Assembly: GCF_000157895.3 (NCBI RefSeq)
Contig: NC_022663.1
Span: 4,216,001-4,280,000 of the forward strand
DNA: 64,000 nucleotides
Reading direction: 5' to 3'
DNA from: Mycobacterium kansasii ATCC 12478
GTDB taxonomy: Bacteria > Actinomycetota > Actinomycetes > Mycobacteriales > Mycobacteriaceae
A program made the translations under genes and the position numbers. The notes beneath the pieces were generated by a model. It had not been told where the DNA came from, did no database searches, and was given only the letters and a program-made list of their open reading frames with translations. Positions 57,895-64,000 of this stretch are shown here, piece after piece. The first letter of the stretch is position 1, and every line of letters begins with the position of its first letter.

Positions 57895-57956
57895 GGCGAG
57901 CAGTCGCAGAATCGCACGCTGTGGGCTCGCGCAGTGCGATTCTGCGTCTGCTCGCC
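57895..57956. repeat. Dispersed palindromic repeat, copy 2
   Basis: Arms of 23 bases (57895-57917 and 57934-57956) that match as an inverted repeat with one mismatch, around a 16-base loop; left arm begins GGCGAGCAGTCGCAGAATCG. It is the better-preserved relative of the element at 29569-29630. Sits between the rpoC terminator and the end gene, 17 bases upstream of its GTG, so it occupies the place of the end promoter or ribosome site. Confidence 0.85.
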
Positions 57957-57973
57957 GCATTACACTGGGCCGG

Positions 57974-58729
57974 GTGCTGATAGGTTCCCACGTCCACTCG
58001 GACGATCCCCTGGCCGCCGCCCAGGCCGACGGCGCCGACGTGGTGCAATTCTTTCTCGGCAACCCGCAGAGCTGGAAGAAGCCCAAGCCGCGGGACGACG
58101 CCGAGACGCTGAAGGCGTCGACCATTCCGCTGTATGTCCATGCGCCGTATCTGATCAACGTCGCCTCGGCCAACAACCGCATCCGCATCCCGTCGCGCAA
58201 GATCCTGCAGGACACCTGTGACGCGGCCGCGGCAATCAACGCGACGGCGGTGATCGTGCATGGCGGCCACGCCGACGACAACGACATGGAGGCCGGCTTC
58301 GAGCGGTGGCTCAAAGCGCTGGATTACCTCCAAACGGACGTGCAGGTGTACCTGGAAAACACTGCGGGCGGCGACCACGCGATGGCCCGTTATTTCGACA
58401 CCATCGGCAGACTGTGGGATCGTATCGGCGACAAGGGAATCGGCTTCTGCCTGGACACCTGCCACGCGTGGGCCGCGGGTGAGCAGCTGATCGACGCGGT
58501 CGACCGGATCAAGGCCCTGACCGGCCGCATCGACCTGGTGCACTGCAACGACTCGCGGGACGCCGCGGGGTCAGGTGCCGACCGGCACGCCAATATCGGC
58601 AACGGTCGGATCGATCCCGACCACCTCGTCGCGGTGGTCAAGGCCGCCGATGCCCCGGTGATCTGCGAAACCGCCGACGAGGGCCGCAAGGACGACATCG
58701 CGTTCCTGAGGGAAAAAGTCAACGGCTGA
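57974..58729 (+). CDS. end: Endonuclease IV (AP endonuclease)
   Basis: Base-excision-repair enzyme that cuts 5' of abasic sites. 251 residues, TIM-barrel with three-metal site: GSHV His near residue 6, VHAPYLIN, VIVHGGH, VYLENTAGG (Glu), GFCLDTCHAWAAG, VHCNDSRD, DRHANIGNG and ICETADEG. GTG 57974 (VLIGSHVHSDDPLAAAQ) gives the M. tuberculosis length (252). The reading frame is open upstream through the palindromic repeat, but that extension is not conserved. Confidence 0.95.
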   Translation: MLIGSHVHSDDPLAAAQADGADVVQFFLGNPQSWKKPKPRDDAETLKASTIPLYVHAPYLINVASANNRIRIPSRKILQDTCDAAAAINATAVIVHGGHADDNDMEAGFERWLKALDYLQTDVQVYLENTAGGDHAMARYFDTIGRLWDRIGDKGIGFCLDTCHAWAAGEQLIDAVDRIKALTGRIDLVHCNDSRDAAGSGADRHANIGNGRIDPDHLVAVVKAADAPVICETADEGRKDDIAFLREKVNG

Positions 58730-58751
58730 TTTCACGGCTCAATTAAAGCTC

Positions 58752-58782
58752 GTTAACGCCGCCTCGCGGGCCTACCGTTAAC
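58752..58782. promoter_or_regulatory. Paired GTTAAC sites upstream of lpqP
   Basis: The palindromic hexamer GTTAAC occurs at 58752-58757 (inside CGTTAACG) and 58777-58782, 25 bases apart, the second ending 2 bases before the lpqP ATG. Rare in this GC-rich sequence; may be a regulator-binding pair. Confidence 0.4.
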
Positions 58783-58784
58783 CT

Positions 58785-59630
58785 ATGGTTCGCCGGTTGG
58801 TCATGCTGCTGGGCGTCGTGGGGATGCTTGTTGGCTGCGCGCACGCTCCGGCGCCGCCGCCCGTCGGCTTCGGAAACGGCACCAGCTTTCACACCATCGA
58901 CGTCGGCGGAGTCCAGCGTTCCTACCGGCTCTATAAGCCCGCAGGCCTGCCGCGAGCAGCCCCGCTGGTCGTCATGCTGCACGGTGGTTTCGGCAGCGCC
59001 CGACAGGCTGAAAGATCGTACGACTGGGACGAATTGGCCGATTCAGAGAAGTTCGTCGTCGCCTACCCCGACGGTTTGAACAGAGCGTGGAACGCCAACG
59101 GCGGCGGCTGCTGCGGCCGGTCCGCACGCGAAGGCGTCGACGACGTCGCCTTTGTCAACGCGGCGGTTGCCGACGTCGAGGCGAACGTGCCCGTCGATCC
59201 GGCCAGGATCTACGCCACCGGGATGAGCAACGGTGCCATCATGGCCTATACCCTGGCCTGCAATACCGGGATCTTCGCCGCGATCGGCCCGGTTTCGGGA
59301 ACGCAACTGGACCCGTGCCCGTCCCCGCATCCGGTGTCGATCATGCATATTCACGGCACCGGGGATCCGCTTGTCCGCTACTTCGGCGGGCCGGGGGCCG
59401 GCTTCGCCAGGATCGACGGGCCGCCGGTCGAGGAGCTGAATGCGTTCTGGCGCAATGTTGATCAATGTGCGCCCCCCGCCACGACGACCAGTGGCCGGAT
59501 TACCACGTCCAACGCCGGGTGTGTGAACAACCGCAGCGTTGTGCTGGTCACCGTCGACGACGGCGGCCACGAGTGGCCATCGGTGGCCACCGAGTTGCTG
59601 TGGGAGTTCTTCGCCGCTCATCCCCGCTGA
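58785..59630 (+). CDS. lpqP: Lipoprotein esterase LpqP (PHB-depolymerase/feruloyl-esterase type)
   Basis: Exported lipid-anchored alpha/beta-hydrolase of 281 residues. Type II signal peptide MVRRLVMLLGVVGMLVGC with lipobox LVGC and acylated Cys18. Esterase_phd/LpqC-like domain: PLVVMLHGGFGSARQAE oxyanion region (about residues 63-79), nucleophile Ser in YATGMSNGAIMAYTLAC, a DPLVRYFGG acid region and the GGHEWPSV catalytic His near the C-terminus. A WNANGGGCCG segment is typical of the family. It would hydrolyse an ester at the cell surface. Homologue of Rv0671, same position after end. Confidence 0.92.
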   Translation: MVRRLVMLLGVVGMLVGCAHAPAPPPVGFGNGTSFHTIDVGGVQRSYRLYKPAGLPRAAPLVVMLHGGFGSARQAERSYDWDELADSEKFVVAYPDGLNRAWNANGGGCCGRSAREGVDDVAFVNAAVADVEANVPVDPARIYATGMSNGAIMAYTLACNTGIFAAIGPVSGTQLDPCPSPHPVSIMHIHGTGDPLVRYFGGPGAGFARIDGPPVEELNAFWRNVDQCAPPATTTSGRITTSNAGCVNNRSVVLVTVDDGGHEWPSVATELLWEFFAAHPR

Positions 59631-59639
59631 GCAAGACGA

Positions 59640-59669
59640 TTACACGTCTTGTACAGTTGTCGGTAAAAT
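59640..59669 (+). promoter_or_regulatory. Probable promoter/operator of the fadE8 operon
   Basis: TTACAC (59640-59645), 18-base spacer, TAAAAT (59664-59669); transcript start expected near 59676, 8 bases before the fadE8 ATG, so a very short leader. An inverted pair ATTACA (59639-59644) / TGTAAT (59669-59674) brackets it. The stretch is strikingly AT-rich for this genome. Confidence 0.5.
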
Positions 59670-59683
59670 GTAATATTGGTGGC

Positions 59684-61312
59684 ATGCCAGATACCCATGT
59701 CGTTACCAATCAGGTCCCGCCGCTGGAGAACCACAATTCCGCTACTTCGCCGATGCTTGTCGAAGCGCTGATCCGCGAGGGTGGACAGTGGGGACTGGAC
59801 GAGGTGAACGAGCTCGGGGCGATCTCCGGCGGCCACGAAGCCCAGCGCTGGGGCGAGTTGGCCGATCGCAACCGGCCCGTCCTGCACACCCATGACCGGG
59901 TGGGACACCGCATCGACGAGGTCGAATACGATCCGGCTTACCACGAGCTGATGCGCACCGCGATCGCGCACGGGTTGCACGCCGCGCCCTGGGCCGACGA
60001 CCGACCGGGGGCCCACGTGGTGCGTGCCGCCAAGGCATCTGTATGGACCCCCGAGCCCGGCCACGTCTGTCCGATCTCGATGACCTACGCCGTCGTGCCC
60101 GCGCTGCGCCACAACCCCGAGCTGGCCAGCGTTTACGAGCCGCTGCTTACCAGCCGCGAGTACGATCCGGAGTTCAAGCTCGCCACCACGAAACGCGGTA
60201 TCACCGCCGGGATGTCGATGACCGAGAAGCAGGGCGGCTCCGACGTGCGCGCCGGCACCACCGAGGCGACCCCGAACGGCGACGGCACCTACAGCCTGAC
60301 CGGCCACAAGTGGTTCACCTCCGCGCCGATGTGCGACATCTTCCTGGTGCTCGCGCAGGCCCCAAAGGGATTGTCCTGCTTCATGCTGCCGCGGATCCTG
60401 CCCGACGGCACCCGAAATCGGATGCTGCTGCAGCGCCTCAAGGACAAGCTCGGCAACCACGCCAACGCCTCCAGCGAGGTCGAATATGACGGCGCCATCG
60501 CGTGGCTGGTCGGCGAGGAGGGCCGCGGCGTCCCCACCATCATCGAAATGGTCAACCTCACCCGGCTGGACTGCACTCTGGGCAGCGCCACCAGCATGCG
60601 CACCGGTCTGACCCGGGCAATCCACCACGCCCAGCACCGAAAGGCGTTCGGCGCCTACCTGATCGACCAGCCGCTGATGCGTAACGTACTGGCCGACCTG
60701 GCGGTCGAAGCCGAGGCTGCCACCATCGTCGCGATGCGGATGGCCGGCGCGACCGACAATGCGGCACGCGGCGACCTGAAAGAAGCGCTGCTGCGCCGCA
60801 TCGGCCTGGCCGCCAGCAAGTACTGGGTATGCAAGCGCTCCACCCCACACGCCGCCGAAGCGCTGGAATGCCTCGGCGGCAACGGCTATGTCGAGGATTC
60901 CGGCATGCCGCGGCTGTACCGGGAGGCGCCCCTGATGGGCATCTGGGAGGGCTCGGGCAATGTCAGCGCCCTGGACACGTTGCGCGCCATGGCCACTCGG
61001 CCCGAATGCGTCGAGGTGCTGTTCGACGACCTTGCGCAGAGCGCGGGCCAGGATGCCCGGCTGGACGGCCATGTCGAGCGGCTGCGGGAACAGCTGGGCG
61101 ATCTGGACACCATCCAATACCGGGCCCGCAAGATAGCCGAGGACATCTGCCTGGCGCTGCAAGGCTCGCTGCTGGTGCGCCACGGGCATCCGGCCGTCGC
61201 CGAGGCTTTCCTGGCCACCCGGCTCGGCGGCCAGTGGGGCGGGGCCTTCGGCACCCTGCCGACCGGACTGGATCTGGCGCCCATCCTCGAGCGTGCTTTA
61301 GTCAAGGGATGA
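59684..61312 (+). CDS. fadE8: AidB-like acyl-CoA dehydrogenase
   Basis: FAD-dependent dehydrogenase of 542 residues, equal to M. tuberculosis FadE8 (Rv0672), in the AidB subgroup. Long N-terminal part (VVTNQVPPLENHNSATSPML), acyl-CoA dehydrogenase middle domain MSMTEKQGGSDVRAGTTEAT with GHKWFTSAPMCDIFLVLAQA, C-terminal FAD domain ECLGGNGYVEDSGMPRLYRE with the IWEGSGNVSALD loop. It probably acts on an unusual acyl-CoA or, like E. coli AidB, also binds DNA. ATG 59684; the stop overlaps the echA4 ATG (ATGA). Confidence 0.93.
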   Translation: MPDTHVVTNQVPPLENHNSATSPMLVEALIREGGQWGLDEVNELGAISGGHEAQRWGELADRNRPVLHTHDRVGHRIDEVEYDPAYHELMRTAIAHGLHAAPWADDRPGAHVVRAAKASVWTPEPGHVCPISMTYAVVPALRHNPELASVYEPLLTSREYDPEFKLATTKRGITAGMSMTEKQGGSDVRAGTTEATPNGDGTYSLTGHKWFTSAPMCDIFLVLAQAPKGLSCFMLPRILPDGTRNRMLLQRLKDKLGNHANASSEVEYDGAIAWLVGEEGRGVPTIIEMVNLTRLDCTLGSATSMRTGLTRAIHHAQHRKAFGAYLIDQPLMRNVLADLAVEAEAATIVAMRMAGATDNAARGDLKEALLRRIGLAASKYWVCKRSTPHAAEALECLGGNGYVEDSGMPRLYREAPLMGIWEGSGNVSALDTLRAMATRPECVEVLFDDLAQSAGQDARLDGHVERLREQLGDLDTIQYRARKIAEDICLALQGSLLVRHGHPAVAEAFLATRLGGQWGGAFGTLPTGLDLAPILERALVKG

Positions 61313-62247
61313 CACACGCGATCCGACCGGTCGATTTCGACAATCTGAAAACGATGACCTACCAGGTCACCGATCGGGTAGCGCGGATCACGTTCAACCG
61401 GCCCGAGAAGGGCAACGCGATCGTCGCGGATACCCCGCTGGAGTTGTCGGCTCTGGTGGAGCGGGCCGACCTCGATCCCAACGTGCACGTCATTCTGGTC
61501 TCGGGACGCGGCGACGGTTTCTGCGCCGGCTTCGACCTATCCGCTTACGCGGACGGCACCGGCTCGGCGGGCGGCACGGGCGCATACCAGGGCACGGTGC
61601 TGGACGGTAAAACCCAGGCCGTCAACCACTTGCCCAACCAGCCCTGGGACCCGATGATCGACTACCAGATGATGAGCCGGTTCGTGCGCGGGTTCTCCAG
61701 CCTGATGCATGCCGACAAGCCGACGGTGGTCAAGATCCATGGCTACTGCGTGGCCGGCGGCACCGACATCGCGCTGCACGCCGATCAGGTGATTGCCGCC
61801 GCCGACGCCAAGATCGGCTACCCGCCGACCCGCGTCTGGGGTGTACCCGCGGCTGGCTTGTGGGCGCACCGGCTCGGCGACCAGCGCGCCAAACGCCTGC
61901 TGTTCACCGGCGATTGCATCACCGGCGCCCAGGCGGCCGAATGGGGCCTCGCCGTCGAGGCGCCGGATCCGAAGGACCTCGACGAACGCACCGAGCGGCT
62001 GGTGCAGCGGATTGCTGCGTTGCCGGTCAATCAGCTGGTCATGATCAAGCTGGCGCTCAATTCGGCTCTGCTGCAACAGGGTGTGGCCACCAGCAGGATG
62101 GTCAGCACGGTGTTCGACGGCATTGCCCGGCACACGCCCGAGGGACACGCCTTCGTCGCCGACGCGGTCGAGCACGGCTTCCGCGATGCCGTCAAGCACC
62201 GCGACGGGCCGTTCGGCGACTACGGCCGGAAAGCGTCCGGAGTGTAG
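61309..62247 (+). CDS. echA4: Enoyl-CoA hydratase/isomerase family protein
   Basis: Crotonase-fold enzyme of 312 residues, homologue of Rv0673. Oxyanion-hole segments SGRGDGFCAGFDLSAY (about residues 61-76) and KIHGYCVAGGTDIALHADQV (about 139-158). It has an insert between them (YADGTGSAGGTGAYQG onward) not present in short crotonases. Translationally coupled to fadE8, so it likely hydrates the enoyl-CoA that FadE8 makes. ATG 61309 shares bases with the fadE8 stop. Confidence 0.93.
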   Translation: MTHAIRPVDFDNLKTMTYQVTDRVARITFNRPEKGNAIVADTPLELSALVERADLDPNVHVILVSGRGDGFCAGFDLSAYADGTGSAGGTGAYQGTVLDGKTQAVNHLPNQPWDPMIDYQMMSRFVRGFSSLMHADKPTVVKIHGYCVAGGTDIALHADQVIAAADAKIGYPPTRVWGVPAAGLWAHRLGDQRAKRLLFTGDCITGAQAAEWGLAVEAPDPKDLDERTERLVQRIAALPVNQLVMIKLALNSALLQQGVATSRMVSTVFDGIARHTPEGHAFVADAVEHGFRDAVKHRDGPFGDYGRKASGV

Positions 62248-62251
62248 CTTC

Positions 62252-62986
62252 ATGCCGAAATCGCTGGCGCGCATGACCGCCCGGTCAGTGGTGCTCAGCG
62301 TGCTGCTCGGCGCGCATCCCGCGTGGGCCAGCGCCAGCGAATTGGTCAGGCTTACAGCCGATTTCGGTATCAAGGAAACGGCGTTGCGGGTGGCGCTGAC
62401 CCGCATGGTGAGCGCCGGCGATCTGGTCCGGTCCGCCGACGGCTATCGGCTTTCGGATCGGTTGCTGGCGCGCCAGCGGCGCCAGGACGAGGCTATGCGC
62501 CCGCGGGTCCGCGACTGGAACGGCTCCTGGCGTCTGGTAGTGATCACCAGCGTCGGCAATGACGCTCGCACCCGCGCCGCGTTGCGAACCACCCTGCAGG
62601 ACAAGCGGTTCGGTGAACTACGCGAAGGGGTGTGGCTGCGGCCTGACAACCTCGACCTCGAACTTCCCCCTGGTATCACCACCCAGGTCCGGGTGCTCAG
62701 CGCCCACGATGACGCACCCGCCGAGCTGGCGGCGCGGCTATGGGACCTAGCCGACTGGGCCGACGCCGGCGAGCAGTTGCTGGGCGAGATCGCCCAGGCC
62801 GCAGACATTCCCGGTCGTTTCGTGGTGGCTGCCGCGATGGTCCGTCATTTGCTGACCGACCCGATGCTGCCCGCCGAACTGCTGCCCGCGCAGTGGCCGG
62901 GGACCCGGCTGCGCGAGGCATACCACGACTTCGCCACCGAGCTGGCGAAACACCTTGACACATCCCAACTCCTGGAGGCGACATGA
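62252..62986 (+). CDS. PaaX-family transcriptional regulator
   Basis: The 244-residue homologue of Rv0674. N-terminal winged-helix: ARSVVLSVLLGAHPAWASAS, then LTADFGIKETALRVALTRMV and SAGDLVRSADGYRLSDRLLA, the PaaX pattern. Central domain WNGSWRLVVITSVGNDARTR and C-terminal effector domain with RFVVAAAMVRHLLTDPMLPA and ELLPAQWPGTRLREAYHDF. PaaX relatives are repressors released by phenylacetyl-CoA or other acyl-CoA; here it lies inside the acyl-CoA operon and likely senses a pathway thioester. ATG 62252, 4 bases after echA4; the stop overlaps echA5. Confidence 0.88.
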   Translation: MPKSLARMTARSVVLSVLLGAHPAWASASELVRLTADFGIKETALRVALTRMVSAGDLVRSADGYRLSDRLLARQRRQDEAMRPRVRDWNGSWRLVVITSVGNDARTRAALRTTLQDKRFGELREGVWLRPDNLDLELPPGITTQVRVLSAHDDAPAELAARLWDLADWADAGEQLLGEIAQAADIPGRFVVAAAMVRHLLTDPMLPAELLPAQWPGTRLREAYHDFATELAKHLDTSQLLEAT

Positions 62987-63747
62987 GCGATCTGGTGCTG
63001 GTGGACCGCAACGGTCCGGTGACCACGGTGGTCATCAACCGGCCGGAGGCACGTAACGCGGTCAACGGCCCGACGGCCGCCGCACTCTACTCGGCGTTCG
63101 AGCAGTTCGACCGTGACGACGCGGCTGCGGTGGCGGTGTTGTGCGGCAACGGCGGAACCTTTTGCGCCGGGGCCGATTTGAAGGCTTTCGGCACCGCGGA
63201 GGCCAATGCCGTACACCGCACGGGCCCGGGTCCGATGGGCCCGTCGCGGATGGTGCTGTCCAAACCGGTGATCGCCGCTGTCAGCGGCTACGCCGTAGCC
63301 GGTGGTCTGGAATTGGCGTTGTGGTGTGACCTGCGCGTGGCCGAGGAGGACGCTGTGTTCGGGGTTTTCTGCCGCCGCTGGGGAGTACCGCTGATCGACG
63401 GCGGCACGGTGCGGTTGCCGCGGTTGATCGGCCACAGCCGGGCGATGGACATGATCCTTACCGGCCGGGCGGTGGCGGCCGATGAGGCGCTGGCGATGGG
63501 ACTGGCCAATCGGGTGGTGCCCAAGGGGCAGGCGAGGCAGGCAGCCGAGGTGTTGGCGGCCGAGTTGGCTGCCCTGCCTCAGCAGTGTCTGCGGTCGGAT
63601 CGGCTGTCGGCACTGCACCAATGGGGATTGCCGGAGTCGGCGGCGCTCGATCTGGAATTCGCCAGCATCTCCCGGGTGGCGGCAGAGGCCTCGACGGGGG
63701 CCGCACGCTTCGCGGGAGGTGCCGGCCGCCACGGTGCGCCGGCGTGA
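62983..63747 (+). CDS. echA5: Enoyl-CoA hydratase/isomerase family protein
   Basis: Crotonase-fold enzyme of 254 residues, homologue of Rv0675. Oxyanion-hole segments LCGNGGTFCAGADLKAF (about residues 48-64) and AVSGYAVAGGLELALWCDLR (about 93-112); DAVFGVFCRRWGVPLIDGGT in the catalytic-residue zone. ATG 62983 overlaps the stop of the PaaX-like gene. Last gene of the fadE8-echA4-regulator-echA5 unit, a short beta-oxidation-like module with unknown substrate. Confidence 0.93.
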   Translation: MSDLVLVDRNGPVTTVVINRPEARNAVNGPTAAALYSAFEQFDRDDAAAVAVLCGNGGTFCAGADLKAFGTAEANAVHRTGPGPMGPSRMVLSKPVIAAVSGYAVAGGLELALWCDLRVAEEDAVFGVFCRRWGVPLIDGGTVRLPRLIGHSRAMDMILTGRAVAADEALAMGLANRVVPKGQARQAAEVLAAELAALPQQCLRSDRLSALHQWGLPESAALDLEFASISRVAAEASTGAARFAGGAGRHGAPA

Positions 63748-63767
63748 GCTGAACGGCGGTCGGCCGG

Positions 63768-64000
63768 TCAGCCGCCCTTGTTGATGGTGTTGCCCGATCC
63801 GATGTTGTCGACTTTCGGGTCACCGTCCTTATAGGTGATGGTGTTGTTGAGTCCCAGCACGCTCAGGTGCTGGTCGATCTTGTCGAAGGTGATCTTGTTG
63901 TTGGTGCCGCCGATGGTCACCGTCGAGCAGGTGCCGTTGACGGTGAGGGTGTTCTCCGAGCCGGCGACATTCAGCGACTTGCCGTCGGCACAGTCCAGGG
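63768..64000 (-). CDS. DUF3060-domain protein, 3' end only
   Basis: The minus-strand frame, open to the window edge, ends at TGA 63768-63770; 77 codons are visible. The product is Asn/Thr/Gly-rich with repeating beta strands (SENTLTVNGTCSTVTIGGTN, ITFDKIDQHLSVLGLNNTIT, SGNTINKGG at the end), the DUF3060 pattern of small secreted or lipid-anchored mycobacterial proteins such as Rv0679c. The start and any signal peptide are beyond the window. It converges with echA5, 20 bases apart. Confidence 0.8.
   Translation of the reverse strand, partial: LDCADGKSLNVAGSENTLTVNGTCSTVTIGGTNNKITFDKIDQHLSVLGLNNTITYKDGDPKVDNIGSGNTINKGG

Overview
The window is chromosomal DNA of a slow-growing mycobacterium. 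It is GC-rich, uses GTG/TTG starts often, and carries in order the genes of the M. tuberculosis segment from recD (Rv0629c) to Rv0679c: recC-recB-recD, echA3, the Rv0633c and glyoxalase II homologues, tRNA-Thr, tRNA-Met, rpmG2, hadABC, tRNA-Trp, secE, nusG, rplK-rplA, mmaA4-3-2-1, lipG, the ABC1 kinase, the GH38 alpha-mannosidase, the ROK kinase, rplJ-rplL, a TetR/carotenoid-oxygenase pair, mkl, rpoB-rpoC, end, lpqP, fadE8, echA4, a PaaX-like gene and echA5. Complete hadABC and mmaA1-4 sets mean meromycolate elongation and oxygenated (keto/methoxy) mycolic acids. I cannot name the species; homologue names come from recognising protein sequences from memory, not from a search.

Region by region. 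1-7.5 kb: the 3' part of a nar operon, narG (5' truncated)-narH-narI with no narJ, meeting a DedA/VTT membrane protein tail to tail, then an amidohydrolase. 7.5-18 kb: a DUF222/HNH (13E12-type) protein and the overlapping recC-recB-recD operon. 18-22 kb: an insertion relative to M. tuberculosis, with cyanase (cynS) convergent with a translationally coupled pair made of a molybdopterin oxidoreductase lacking its N-terminal Fe-S cysteines and a small helical protein. 22-29.6 kb: echA3, a membrane-anchored protein, glyoxalase II, a lone VapB-like antitoxin, three tRNAs, rpmG2-hadABC, secE-nusG and rplK-rplA. 29.6-31.6 kb: an inserted ECF sigma factor (DUF6596/ECF42 type) with a tandem-YCII (DGPF) partner. 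31.6-38 kb: four mycolate methyltransferases, lipG and an ABC1 kinase. 38-39.1 kb: an intact DinB gene, then two gene remnants (DinB 3' half, WYL-regulator 3' end) that look like a deletion scar. 39.1-44.9 kb: an overlapping alpha-mannosidase / SurA-like / ROK kinase operon. 45-46.3 kb: rplJ-rplL with an L10-type leader. 46.3-49.8 kb: tetR / carotenoid oxygenase with a clear operator, then mkl (Mce ATPase). 50-58 kb: rpoB-rpoC with promoter and strong terminator. 58-64 kb: end, lpqP, the fadE8-echA4-PaaX-like-echA5 acyl-CoA operon, and the 3' end of a DUF3060 protein.

Compared with the M. tuberculosis order as I remember it, the accessory content sits in discrete insertions between conserved blocks (nar operon, cyanase/Mo-enzyme island, sigma/YCII pair, DinB/WYL scar). 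Conversely, the toxin-antitoxin genes usually found between mkl and rpoB, and the mmpS5-mmpL5 block after echA5, are absent here. The candidates for something less described are the cysteine-free Mo-enzyme with its coupled helical partner next to cyanase, the narJ-less nar operon, and a dispersed palindromic repeat found downstream of two expression-gene operons.
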